Positions 1 through 7,335 of a DNA stretch of 10,703 nt are shown here, in pieces. A program made the position numbers and the translations under genes. The DNA lies in the NCBI GenBank assembly GCA_934278965.1, contig CAKQWL010000141.1:1-10703 (forward strand), written 5' to 3'. The notes beneath the pieces are model-generated. The model saw only the letters and a list, made by a program, of their open reading frames with translations, ran no database searches and was not told the origin of the DNA. Source of the stretch: an uncultured Clostridia bacterium. GTDB lineage: Bacteria > Bacillota > Clostridia > Peptostreptococcales > Anaerovoracaceae. Positions within the stretch are counted from its first letter, which is position 1, and the number at the start of each line of letters is the position of its first letter.

Positions 1-473
1 TCCTGCCGATCTACTATACTCCGGCATCGATGATCCTCGCTCAGGCACACTCCATGGATTACGCTCCGACATTCTTCGGTGTTGACGGAATGGACGGTAT
101 CCTGACTCTGAAAGGATTTGATACTTCTCTCGCAGAGGGCCTGATGCTCATGACTCCGTTCAACCCGTGGTCGACCAATGAGAAGGTAGCTGCTTTTGTA
201 AAATCCTTCAACGACGCTTACGGCGAAGATCCGAACCAGTTCGCGGCAGACGCTTACGACTGCGTATATGCAATCTATGATGCGTGCGAGAAGGCTGGTA
301 TCACGGCAGATTCCTCCACAGAAGAGATTTGTGACGCACTGGTCGGCGTATTTACAGGCGACTTCACATTTGACGGTCTTACCGGTTCCGGCATGTCCTG
401 GAGCACAAACGGTGAGGTTTCCAAGGATCCGGTTGTCTGCGTCATCAAAGACGGTATCTACGTAGATATGTAA
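1..473 (+). CDS. livK: Branched-chain amino acid ABC transporter, substrate-binding protein (3' part only)
   Basis: This is the C-terminal part of an extracytoplasmic amino acid-binding protein of the LIV type (periplasmic-binding-protein fold I), which delivers substrate to the LivHMGF permease. The frame is open from the left edge (first full codon at position 3), so the true start, signal peptide and lipobox lie outside the window. About 156 codons are visible, against a usual length of about 380-400. They show the hinge/lobe pattern of the family: a SMDYAPTFFGVDGMDG stretch, then KSFNDAYGEDPNQFAADAYD, which matches the conserved helix where these proteins read F...Y...P...A..AYDA. The gene ends in TAA about 100 nt before livH. 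The family assignment also rests on the four transporter genes that follow. Which amino acid or peptide is bound cannot be read from this fragment. Confidence 0.85.
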   Translation, partial: LPIYYTPASMILAQAHSMDYAPTFFGVDGMDGILTLKGFDTSLAEGLMLMTPFNPWSTNEKVAAFVKSFNDAYGEDPNQFAADAYDCVYAIYDACEKAGITADSSTEEICDALVGVFTGDFTFDGLTGSGMSWSTNGEVSKDPVVCVIKDGIYVDM

Positions 474-504
474 TCGAATTCTTATCCTTATATTTTATGA
501 TGCT

Positions 505-537
505 GCGGGCTTGGCCGCCAAAAGCGGTCAAGCCTGC
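505..537 (+). terminator. Strong intercistronic hairpin between livK and livH (attenuator or mRNA 3'-end stabiliser)
   Basis: Arms 505-518 and 524-537 pair over 14 bp with only two G-U wobbles and no mismatch, around a five-base CAAAA loop. The sequence after it (TTCCTGACTTTACG) is not a proper T-run, so this is unlikely to be an efficient intrinsic terminator. Binding-protein genes are commonly expressed above their permease genes, and hairpins of this kind after the binding-protein gene are a known way to do that, by partial termination or by protecting the upstream mRNA from 3' exonucleases. That role here is inferred. Confidence 0.6.
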
Positions 538-574
538 TTCCTGACTTTACGAAGTACAATTTGAGGTACGGTTT

Positions 575-1459
575 ATGACTTTTTTAACTTATCTGACCAG
601 CGGCCTGAGTCTCGGAAGCGTATACGCAATTATCGCACTCGGGTACACAATGGTATACGGTATCGCGAAAATGCTGAATTTCGCACACGGAGATGTTATC
701 ATGGTCGGCGCTTACGTCGCCTTCTATTCCACCTCCTCCTTCGGACTTCCGGCATGGCTTTCCGTGATCATTTCCATGGCTGTATGCACCATGCTCGGCA
801 TTATCATCGAGCGTCTTGCTTACAAACCGCTGCGCGGTGTTTCTTCCCTCGCAGTTCTGATTACGGCGATCGGTGTTTCTTATTTTCTCCAGAATGCCGC
901 GCTCCTGCTTTTCGGAAGCACCCCGAAAGTTTTTAAGTCGGTCTTTGACCGAGTTGAAAATCTCCGGTTTTTTGACGGTCAGCTCGTCATTGCTCCGGAA
1001 ACCATCTTTACCATTCTTGCCTGCATCGTCATTATGCTTGCACTTTCCTTTTTTACGACCAAAACAAAAATGGGAAAGTCCATGCGGGCAGTTTCTGAGG
1101 ATAACGGCGCAGCGCAGCTGATGGGAATCAATGTAAACTCAACGATTTCCATGACTTTCGCAATCGGTTCGGCACTGGCCGCCATTGCCGGCATCCTGCT
1201 CTGCTCTTCCTATCCGACACTGATGCCGACAACCGGCGCTATGCCTGGTATCAAAGCCTTCACAGCAGCGGTATTCGGCGGTATCGGTTCGATTCCGGGC
1301 GCTATGGTCGGAGGACTGCTCCTCGGAATCATCGAAATCTTCGCCAGAGCCTATGTCTCTACGGAGCTTTCCGACGCAATCGTATTCGGCGTGCTCATTC
1401 TCGTTCTTCTCGTGAAGCCTGCGGGTCTTCTGGGCAAGAAAGTGAATGAAAAGGTATAG
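575..1459 (+). CDS. livH: Branched-chain amino acid ABC transporter permease LivH
   Basis: This is the first of the two integral-membrane permease subunits of the LIV-type importer. It is 294 residues long, normal for LivH, with about eight hydrophobic segments. Family landmarks are the N-terminal GSVYAIIALGYTMVYGIAKM segment followed by LNFAHGDVIMVGAY (residues about 16-50). The cytoplasmic coupling region near residues 176-210 (DNGAAQLMGINVNSTIS) contacts the ATPases. A glycine-rich FGGIGSIPGAMVGG segment lies near the C-terminus. The start at 575 is supported by GAGG at 563-566 with an 8-nt spacer. It follows the 14-bp hairpin, and livM follows 13 nt after its stop. It should pair with LivM as a heterodimer in the cytoplasmic membrane. 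The assignment is secure at family level; the substrate (Leu/Ile/Val or another small amino acid or short peptide) is not. Confidence 0.95.
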   Translation: MTFLTYLTSGLSLGSVYAIIALGYTMVYGIAKMLNFAHGDVIMVGAYVAFYSTSSFGLPAWLSVIISMAVCTMLGIIIERLAYKPLRGVSSLAVLITAIGVSYFLQNAALLLFGSTPKVFKSVFDRVENLRFFDGQLVIAPETIFTILACIVIMLALSFFTTKTKMGKSMRAVSEDNGAAQLMGINVNSTISMTFAIGSALAAIAGILLCSSYPTLMPTTGAMPGIKAFTAAVFGGIGSIPGAMVGGLLLGIIEIFARAYVSTELSDAIVFGVLILVLLVKPAGLLGKKVNEKV

Positions 1460-1472
1460 GAGGCGGAGAAAG

Positions 1473-2588
1473 ATGAAAAACAGAATTAAAAATATGACAG
1501 TCTACGGAAAGCGGGCTGCGGCTGCATACAGCATTGTCATCCTAGCTTACATCCTGATGGCTGCCCTGCATTCGGCCGGATTCGTCACAAACTCTCTGTA
1601 CGGGCAGCTTGTTCCGATCTGTGTTTATATTTCTCTCGCGGTTTCCCTCAATTTGGTTGTCGGGATCTCCGGAGAACTGAGCCTTGGCCACGCGGGATTT
1701 ATGAGTGTCGGTGCTTTTACCGGCGTAATCACCTCTGCCTGCCTTCAGGAAAGCATTGTTGCCCCAATGCCGCGCCTTTTTATCGCGCTTTTAGTCGGCG
1801 GATTGATTGCTGGAATTGCCGGCGTCCTGATCGGAATTCCGGTACTTCGTCTCCGCGGAGATTACCTTGCAATTGTAACATTGGCATTCGGCGAAATTAT
1901 CCGTAATATCCTGAACTGCCTTTACATCGGATTGGACGAAAAAGGACTTCGCTTCGCTACATCGGCTGAAAGTCTTGCGCTGGATCCGTTGAACGGGCAA
2001 ATGCTCCTGAACGGACCGATGGGTGCGACCGGAATTCAAAAGCTGTCCACCTTCACCGCCGGATTTGTGCTCGTTCTCTTCACACTGTTTATCGTACAGA
2101 ATCTGGTCAACAGCAAACAGGGACGCGCAATCATGGCGGCTCGTGACAACCGGATCGCCGCAGAAAGCGTCGGCCTCAATGTTACAAACTTCAAGATGAT
2201 TGCCTTCGTAACGAGCGCGGCTCTCGCCGGAATGGCCGGTGCGCTTTTCGCACTCAATTACACCACGGTAGCTCCGGTAAAGTTTAACTTCAACACATCG
2301 ATCCTGATCCTCGTTTTCGTCGTACTCGGCGGCATGGGAAACATCATCGGAAGCATTATCTCCGCTACCATCCTGACGATTTTGCCGGAAGCGCTTCGTC
2401 AGTTCTCCGACTATCGGATGCTCCTCTACGCCGTTGTGCTGATCCTCGTTATGCTGGCAACACATAACATCGCGTTCCGCACAGCGCTTGACAAATATAC
2501 CGGTGCTGTCACCAAGGCACTTCGGAATTTAAGACCGAAAAAAAAGACTGCGGCAGCTGCCGGGGAAGGAGATGCGGGAAATGAATAG
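1473..2588 (+). CDS. livM: Branched-chain amino acid ABC transporter permease LivM
   Basis: This is the second membrane permease subunit of the importer, 371 residues with many hydrophobic segments. Landmarks include SLNLVVGISGELSLGHAGFM near residue 60-80 and LRLRGDYLAIVTLAFGEIIR near 125-145, both highly characteristic of LivM. A cytoplasmic coupling loop (MAARDNRIAAESVGLNV) lies near 218-235, and a C-terminal VLGGMGNIIGS segment follows. I chose ATG 1473 over the upstream ATG 1446, which lies inside livH, because AGGAGG at 1458-1463 sits 9 nt before it. The longer form would add an Arg/Lys-rich stretch with no ribosome binding site of its own. The C-terminus has a short basic then Ala/Gly/Glu-rich tail after the last membrane segment, probably cytoplasmic. 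Its last codons overlap the start of livG. Confidence 0.94.
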   Translation: MKNRIKNMTVYGKRAAAAYSIVILAYILMAALHSAGFVTNSLYGQLVPICVYISLAVSLNLVVGISGELSLGHAGFMSVGAFTGVITSACLQESIVAPMPRLFIALLVGGLIAGIAGVLIGIPVLRLRGDYLAIVTLAFGEIIRNILNCLYIGLDEKGLRFATSAESLALDPLNGQMLLNGPMGATGIQKLSTFTAGFVLVLFTLFIVQNLVNSKQGRAIMAARDNRIAAESVGLNVTNFKMIAFVTSAALAGMAGALFALNYTTVAPVKFNFNTSILILVFVVLGGMGNIIGSIISATILTILPEALRQFSDYRMLLYAVVLILVMLATHNIAFRTALDKYTGAVTKALRNLRPKKKTAAAAGEGDAGNE

Positions 2589-3450
2589 ACGCGGCAAACG
2601 AAAAAATAACGAAGAAATCAATCGAAACCTCAAAGACTTCAAGGGTCATTCCCTAATCCCCGAACGCGATATTGAGGATCCCCCGATTCTTGAAATCACG
2701 GATCTCGGAATCGATTTCGGCGGTCTTACCGCGGTAAATGATTTCAATATGGCACTTGGCCGTACCGAAATTGCCGGATTGATCGGGCCGAACGGTGCCG
2801 GTAAAACGACTATTTTCAACCTTTTAACAAAGGTCTATCAGCCTACACGCGGAACATTCCTGCTGGACGGCAAGGATACCAAAGGAATGAATACGATCCA
2901 GATCAATCGGGCCGGAATTGCCCGGACCTTCCAGAACATTCGTCTGTTTGACAAACTGACTGTTGCAGAGAATGTTAAGGTTGGCCTTCATAACAGCATC
3001 AACTATAGTCTGCTTTCCGGAATGTTCCGTACACCGGCGTACCGCGACGGAGAAAAAGAAGCACGCGAGCACGCACTCGATCTTCTTTCCATCTTTGATA
3101 TGGCTGATCTTGCGGACGCACCTGCCGGATCGCTTCCGTACGGAGCTCAGCGAAGACTCGAGATCATCCGTGCACTGGCAACCAATCCGAAGGTTCTTCT
3201 TTTGGATGAGCCTGCTGCCGGAATGAACCCGTCCGAAACGGCGGATCTGATGGAAACGATTCGGGATATCCGGGATCGCTTCCAGATTGCTGTCCTTCTG
3301 ATCGAGCATGATATGAACCTTGTTATGGGCATCTGCGAGGGCATCGCTGTTTTGAACTATGGCCAGATTATTGCCAAAGGTACTCCGGAGGAAATTCAGT
3401 CCAACCCTCTCGTAATCGAAGCATATTTGGGGAAACAAAAGGAGGCATAA
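2581..3450 (+). CDS. livG: Branched-chain amino acid ABC transporter ATP-binding protein LivG
   Basis: This is one of the two cytoplasmic ATPases that drive the importer, 289 residues from ATG 2581. Visible motifs are Walker A GPNGAGKT (69-76), Q-loop TFQNIRLF (Q118), ABC signature LPYGAQRRLEI (185-195), Walker B LLLDEP (206-211) and switch His243 in IEHDMNLVM. The C-terminal PEEIQSNPLVIEAYLG is typical of LivG. ATG 2581 is preferred over in-frame ATG 2572 because AAGGAG (2566-2571) abuts 2572 directly but lies 9 nt before 2581. It overlaps the end of livM by 8 nt, so translation is probably coupled. LivG is usually about 255 residues. This one carries about 35 extra, highly charged N-terminal residues before the ABC domain, and its signature has Ala where the family usually has Gln (GQQ). 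Confidence 0.94.
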   Translation: MNRRGKRKNNEEINRNLKDFKGHSLIPERDIEDPPILEITDLGIDFGGLTAVNDFNMALGRTEIAGLIGPNGAGKTTIFNLLTKVYQPTRGTFLLDGKDTKGMNTIQINRAGIARTFQNIRLFDKLTVAENVKVGLHNSINYSLLSGMFRTPAYRDGEKEAREHALDLLSIFDMADLADAPAGSLPYGAQRRLEIIRALATNPKVLLLDEPAAGMNPSETADLMETIRDIRDRFQIAVLLIEHDMNLVMGICEGIAVLNYGQIIAKGTPEEIQSNPLVIEAYLGKQKEA

Positions 3451-3453
3451 ACC

Positions 3454-4167
3454 GTGAGCAATAAAATATTGACAGTCGATAATATCAATGTGTACTATGG
3501 TGCAATCCATGCGGTAAAAGGTGTTTCCTTTGATGTTGAAGAGGGCGAAATCGTCACCCTGATCGGTGCCAACGGTGCCGGTAAGAGTACAACGCTGCAG
3601 ACGATTTCCGGACTTCTTCGGAGCAAGACCGGAAATGTGACCTTCCTCGGGGAAAATATCACCAAACTCGCACCGCATAAGATTTTACAGCGGGGTCTGG
3701 CACAGGTCCCGGAGGGGCGCCGGATCTTCCTTCAAATGACAGTACAGGAAAACCTCGAGATGGGTGCTTTCACCCAGCCGGCAAGCACAATTCCCGGAAA
3801 TCTGGAAATGATTTTCGAGCAGTTCCCGCGTCTTTTGGAACGAAGAAAGCAGATTGCGGGCACCTTGTCCGGCGGTGAACAGCAGATGCTCGCAATGGGG
3901 CGAGCTCTTATGAGCAATCCTAAGCTCTTAATGCTGGATGAACCTTCCATGGGTCTCGCGCCGATCTTGGTAGAACAAATCTTTGACATCATCAAAAAGC
4001 TGAACGAGGCCGGGACCACCATCCTCCTTGTTGAGCAGAACGCGCAGATGGCTCTCTCCATCGCCCACAAGGCTTATGTCCTTGAGACCGGTAAGATTAC
4101 ACTCTCCGGTACCGGCGAAGAGCTTTCAAAAAGTGAACAAGTTAAAAAAGCGTACCTGGGCAATTAA
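3454..4167 (+). CDS. livF: Branched-chain amino acid ABC transporter ATP-binding protein LivF
   Basis: This is the second ATPase of the importer, 237 residues, the usual LivF length. Motifs are Walker A GANGAGKS (38-45), the LivF-typical QVPEGRRIFLQMTVQENLEMG (84-104, containing the Q-loop region), ABC signature LSGGEQQ (138-144) and Walker B LLMLDEP (158-164). The switch-region LLVEQNAQMA (191-200) has Gln at the usual His position, as is normal for LivF. The start is GTG at 3454, with AAGGAGG at 3439-3445 and an 8-nt spacer. Only 3 nt separate it from the livG stop. It ends the operon, and its TAA stop sits in the loop of the downstream terminator. Confidence 0.95.
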   Translation: MSNKILTVDNINVYYGAIHAVKGVSFDVEEGEIVTLIGANGAGKSTTLQTISGLLRSKTGNVTFLGENITKLAPHKILQRGLAQVPEGRRIFLQMTVQENLEMGAFTQPASTIPGNLEMIFEQFPRLLERRKQIAGTLSGGEQQMLAMGRALMSNPKLLMLDEPSMGLAPILVEQIFDIIKKLNEAGTTILLVEQNAQMALSIAHKAYVLETGKITLSGTGEELSKSEQVKKAYLGN

Positions 4168-4187
4168 GCCCGGTACGCTTTTCTGTT
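4144..4187. terminator. Bidirectional intrinsic terminator shared by livF (+) and copA (-)
   Basis: GCGTACC (4150-4156) pairs with GGTACGC (4172-4178). After a single bulged T, GGGC (4158-4161) pairs with GCCC (4168-4171), with loop AATTAA. On the + strand the hairpin is followed by TTTTCTGTTTATTTTC. On the - strand it is followed by six T's (from the A's at 4144-4149). The two convergent operons therefore share one element, which overlaps the last codons of livF. Confidence 0.88.
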
Positions 4188-4262
4188 TATTTTCTTTTTA
4201 CTTCTTCCTTGAACGGTTTGAATCCGCTTTTTCCGGAAGCTCCTTGACGCCGCTGCGCTCGA

Positions 4263-4472
4263 TCACTCCACCGAAAGAACCGGATAATCCTGCGCCTCTA
4301 CCGCCTTTTTCAAAACATCATCCGGCACATCCGCCCGGAGCGTAACCTTTGCCGTTCCCGTTTCATGGCTTACATCCGCAGATTCGACCCCTTCAACGGA
4401 CTCCAGCGCCTTCTTGACGCGTGCTTCACAGTGGCCGCACATCATTCCTTCAATTTTCATCGTTTTTGTCAT
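4263..4472 (-). CDS. Possible free CopZ-like copper chaperone made by internal initiation inside copA
   Basis: The last 69 codons of copA form a complete HMA/CopZ-like domain: [19 protein letters not shown] at its start, with a CxxC pair. It would be a normal-length CopZ by itself (about 69 aa). It begins with an in-frame ATG at 4472, preceded by a perfect AGGAGG (- strand, 4486-4481) with an 8-nt spacer, in a linker with no other obvious need for that sequence. In many Bacillota copZ is a separate gene next to copA. Here the frame is continuous, so the domain is both the CopA C-terminus and a candidate independent product. The ribosome binding site and frame are seen directly; that a free protein is made is inference. 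Confidence 0.45.
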   Translation of the reverse strand: MTKTMKIEGMMCGHCEARVKKALESVEGVESADVSHETGTAKVTLRADVPDDVLKKAVEAQDYPVLSVE

Positions 4473-6809
4473 ATTCTTTTCCTCCTGACCCGATTTTCTA
4501 TTTTCCGGATTTGCTCCGTAAGAACCTTTCTTTTTCCGATCGCGTCTCGCATCATACAGCTTGAAGAAGTTGAGGCGAAGCGCATTGGATACAACACAGA
4601 AGCTAGAAAGACTCATCGCCGCCGCACCGAACATCGGGTTCAGCGTAAGCCCCCATTTTACAAATACACCCGCTGCCAGCGGAATACCAATCACCTTGTA
4701 GAAAAATGCCCAGAATAAATTCTCGTGAATGTTTCGAAGAGTCGCTTTCGAAAGTCGTATCGCTGCCGGCACATCCAAAAGGCTGTTTCGCATCAGAACA
4801 ATATCCGCCGCGTCGACCGCTACATCGGCCCCCGCTCCGATCGCAATTCCGATGTCGGCGCGGGTCAGGGCCGGTGCGTCGTTGATGCCATCTCCGACCA
4901 TCACGACCTTCCCCTCTTCTTTTAGCTTTCGGATTACACTTTCCTTCCCGTCCGGCAGCACGCCGGCAATCACTTCATCGACTCCGGCCTGTCTTCCGAT
5001 CGTCCGGGCGGTACGCTCATTATCTCCTGTCAGCATCACCGTACGAATCCCCATGTTCCGCAACTGACGGATCGCCTCCGGACTGTCCTCCTTTATCGTA
5101 TCAGCCGCCGCGATGATTCCGAGCAGCGTTCCGCCTTTTTGGAACAGAAGCGGCGTTTTCCCCTCCTCTGCAAAGGCTTCCGCACGACTCCGCATTTCTT
5201 CCGGAATAGTCTCTATGCTGTCGATAAATTTCATGCTGCCGCCCAGCAGCACCTCTCCCTGAAGCATCGCCCGAAGTCCATGCCCCGGAAGTGCCTCAAA
5301 ATCCTGTACATCTTCTGTCGAGATACCGCATTCTTCCGCGTAAGACAGCACCGCCTTCGCCAGCGGGTGTTCACTCTTTTGCTCCAGCGATGCCGCTGTT
5401 TTCAAGAGCTCCTCCGTTGATGATCCGTCTGCCGCAGCGACATCCGTCACCTTCGCAGCACCTGCCGTGATCGTGCCGGTCTTATCCATGACCGCAATCT
5501 GAATGCGTCCCGCCTCTTCCAGCGACACAGCGGTTTTGAACAAAATCCCGTTTTTGGCGCCGAGACCGTTCCCAACCATAATGGCCACCGGTGTAGCCAG
5601 TCCAAGCGCGCAGGGACAGCTGATCACCAATACCGAAATTCCTCTTGCCAGCGCAAATCCGGCGCTCTGCCCCATCAGCAGCCAAAGAAATGTTGTTATG
5701 ACCGCAATGGTTATCACTGTCGGCACAAAGATCCCGGAAACCTTATCCGCGACCTTCGCGATCGGCGCCTTCGTCGCCGCGGCATCCCGAACCATTTGAA
5801 TAATCTGAGCCAGTGTCGTATCTTCCCCGATACGCGAGGCCTCACAGCGCAGGAAGCCGGACTGGTTGATTGTCGCCGCAAAGACCGCCTCTCCGGCCTC
5901 CTTGTCCACCGGCACGCTTTCGCCGGTGAGTGCCGACTCATCCACCGCGCCGTGACCGGAAAGAAGAGTTCCGTCCACCGGGATACTCTCTCCCGGCCGC
6001 ACGACAAAAATGTCTCCCTTGCGGACCTGCTCTACCGGAATGCGGATTTCGGCTCCATCCCGCTCTACCACGGCGGTCTTCGGCGACAAGCGCATCAGGC
6101 TTTTGAGTGCGTCGGTCGTTTTTCCTTTCGAGTGCGCCTCCAGCATTTTCCCGACTGTGATCAAAGTCAGAATCATCGCTGCAGATTCAAAATAAAAATC
6201 ATCCATTTCCCGCATCATCGCAGCGTGGTCCCCTCGCATCTGCGCGTTCGACATCTGAAAAAGGCAAACGACACTGAAGCCGAACGCTGCCGCCGATCCG
6301 AGCGCCACCAGTGTATCCATATTCGGCGCTCTGTGCAGCAGACTCTGAAATCCGCTGATAAAAAAGCGTTGGTTGATTATCATCACTGCCGCCGCAAGCA
6401 AAAGCTGCAAAAGTCCGACGGCCAGCGGATTTCCCTCCATCCATGTCGGAATCGGCCATCCCCACATCATATGTCCCATGGAGAAATACATCAGCACCAG
6501 CAGGAACCCCAGGGATGCCAACAGGCGCTTTCGCAGACGCGGCGTTTCTCGATCAATCAAAGCGTCCTCATCATCAGAAGAACCCGAAATGCCGCTTTCC
6601 TCACTCTTTTTTCCCGCCGGTGACGCGCCGTATCCGGCCTTTTCAACCGCTTCTATAATGCTTTTCTCATCTGCTGTTCCTTCCACTCCCATGGAATTGG
6701 TCAGCAGACTGACCGAACACGAAGTTACCCCCGGCACTTTTGAAACCGCTCTTTCAACGCGCGCGCTGCACGCGGCGCAGCTCATTCCTGTTACCCGAAA
6801 CTGTTTCAT
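4263..6809 (-). CDS. copA: Cu(I)-exporting P1B-type ATPase CopA with N- and C-terminal heavy-metal-binding domains
   Basis: This membrane ATPase exports cytoplasmic Cu(I). From ATG 6809 it is 848 residues. In order it has an HMA domain with GMSCAAC (Cys11, Cys14), an acidic linker and the first membrane segments with Met-rich loops (about 107-124 and 186-203). The actuator TGES (295-298), membrane CPC site (398-400), phosphorylation DKTGT (442-446), HP (481-482), TGDN (594-597) and hinge GDGINDAP (639-646) follow. TM7 and TM8 come next, then a basic linker (about 750-779) and a second HMA domain with GMMCGHC (Cys791, Cys794). I prefer ATG 6809 over TTG 6827, because a GAGGGGG site overlapping the csoR stop lies 9 nt upstream. 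TM7 reads FFYK, where Cu(I) pumps normally have Tyr-Asn; TM8 keeps MSLSS. It is co-transcribed with csoR. A silver role is also possible. Confidence 0.95.
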   Translation of the reverse strand: MKQFRVTGMSCAACSARVERAVSKVPGVTSCSVSLLTNSMGVEGTADEKSIIEAVEKAGYGASPAGKKSEESGISGSSDDEDALIDRETPRLRKRLLASLGFLLVLMYFSMGHMMWGWPIPTWMEGNPLAVGLLQLLLAAAVMIINQRFFISGFQSLLHRAPNMDTLVALGSAAAFGFSVVCLFQMSNAQMRGDHAAMMREMDDFYFESAAMILTLITVGKMLEAHSKGKTTDALKSLMRLSPKTAVVERDGAEIRIPVEQVRKGDIFVVRPGESIPVDGTLLSGHGAVDESALTGESVPVDKEAGEAVFAATINQSGFLRCEASRIGEDTTLAQIIQMVRDAAATKAPIAKVADKVSGIFVPTVITIAVITTFLWLLMGQSAGFALARGISVLVISCPCALGLATPVAIMVGNGLGAKNGILFKTAVSLEEAGRIQIAVMDKTGTITAGAAKVTDVAAADGSSTEELLKTAASLEQKSEHPLAKAVLSYAEECGISTEDVQDFEALPGHGLRAMLQGEVLLGGSMKFIDSIETIPEEMRSRAEAFAEEGKTPLLFQKGGTLLGIIAAADTIKEDSPEAIRQLRNMGIRTVMLTGDNERTARTIGRQAGVDEVIAGVLPDGKESVIRKLKEEGKVVMVGDGINDAPALTRADIGIAIGAGADVAVDAADIVLMRNSLLDVPAAIRLSKATLRNIHENLFWAFFYKVIGIPLAAGVFVKWGLTLNPMFGAAAMSLSSFCVVSNALRLNFFKLYDARRDRKKKGSYGANPENRKSGQEEKNMTKTMKIEGMMCGHCEARVKKALESVEGVESADVSHETGTAKVTLRADVPDDVLKKAVEAQDYPVLSVE

Positions 6810-6823
6810 TCCGATTTGCCCCC

Positions 6824-7129
6824 TCAACGCATTAATTTTTGCAGTGTCGCTACAAGCTCATCAATCACTTCATCTTTTCCATCGCGGATATCCCGCGCAA
6901 CGCAGGAATGAATGTGACTTGCGAGAAGTTCTCTGTTAAACGCATTCATCGCCGCATTGACAGCCGCCGACTGAATCAGGATATCATTACAGTAAGCGTC
7001 CTGCTCAAGCATCCGCTGAATGCCGCAGACCTGCCCCTCAATCCTCTTTAGACGATTCAAAAGCTTCTTCTTTTGTTCGGCGGACCGTACTGTCTTTTTG
7101 CCGCAGCAGCAGCCTTTTTCTTCGGTCAT
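6824..7129 (-). CDS. csoR: Copper-sensing transcriptional repressor CsoR
   Basis: This is a 101-residue all-helical metal-responsive repressor of the CsoR/RcnR family. In this family Cu(I) binding releases operator DNA and turns on copper export. The Cu(I) ligand set is intact: Cys47 (in AYCND), His72 and Cys76 (in SHIHSC). The 25- and 4-residue spacings match those of Mycobacterium tuberculosis CsoR Cys36/His61/Cys65, and the Tyr preceding the first Cys is also kept. [19 protein letters not shown] is the conserved helix 1. The N-terminus has three adjacent Cys (CCCGKK), which could add metal or thiol reactivity. The start at 7129 has AAGGAG with a 7-nt spacer. copA begins 14 nt after its stop, so the two form an operon with likely autoregulation. 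Confidence 0.94.
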   Translation of the reverse strand: MTEEKGCCCGKKTVRSAEQKKKLLNRLKRIEGQVCGIQRMLEQDAYCNDILIQSAAVNAAMNAFNRELLASHIHSCVARDIRDGKDEVIDELVATLQKLMR

Positions 7130-7193
7130 CTTCTCTCTCCTTGTCCTCTATTATTCTGCCCTTGGAAAAGCAGATCATTCGTTAAAAATTGCA

Positions 7194-7210
7194 ATACCCT
7201 CATCGGGTAT
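7194..7210. promoter_or_regulatory. CsoR-type operator 1
   Basis: A perfect inverted repeat ATACCC-TCATC-GGGTAT lies 65 bp upstream of the csoR start. It resembles known Bacillota CsoR sites, which are built on TACCC...GGGTA half-sites. Binding is inferred from sequence and position. Confidence 0.65.
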
Positions 7211-7214
7211 TTTC

Positions 7215-7242
7215 TCTATACCCCCATGCCGTATTTTTTAAA
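7215..7242 (-). promoter_or_regulatory. Candidate csoR-copA promoter
   Basis: On the - strand, TTTAAA (7242-7237) and TATAGA (7220-7215) are 16 bp apart. Each matches the vegetative sigma consensus at only four of six positions. The placement is attractive: the -10 lies between and partly within the two CsoR-like operators, so a bound repressor would block RNA polymerase. The transcription start would fall near operator 1. Confidence 0.35.
7218..7234. promoter_or_regulatory. CsoR-type operator 2 (imperfect)
   Basis: ATACCC-CCATG-CCGTAT has the same 6-5-6 geometry as operator 1 but only four of six symmetric bases in the second arm. It starts 24 bp from operator 1, which places the two on nearly the same face of the helix. 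This is consistent with binding of more than one CsoR tetramer. Confidence 0.42.
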
Positions 7243-7335
7243 CCTGAATCCGGCAAAATATCTGCTCCCGTAGCAAAATAGGTGTCATGTCCCGAAAACT
7301 CGGAGAACCCGCTGGATCGTTTTTTGAGATCCGCA

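Noticed and set aside
1446..1472. Upstream ATG start for livM giving an Arg/Lys-rich extension
   Set aside because: It lies inside livH with no Shine-Dalgarno of its own; AGGAGG at 1458-1463 clearly serves ATG 1473.
4194..4260. Short open frame on the - strand just after the copA stop, starting with GTG near 4259 and ending in a basic tail
   Set aside because: It has only about 22 codons and no good ribosome binding site. It could be a frameshifted old C-terminus of copA, but that length can stay open by chance.
6810..6827. TTG start for copA overlapping the csoR stop (TTGA)
   Set aside because: Nothing suitable as a ribosome binding site lies at the right distance, and the six added residues precede a normal CopA start at 6809, which has its own G-rich site.
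7314..7332. GGATC...GATCC inverted repeat between the csoR promoter and the pnp terminator
   Set aside because: It has a 5-bp stem with a 9-base loop, which is weak, and it has no clear partner function.
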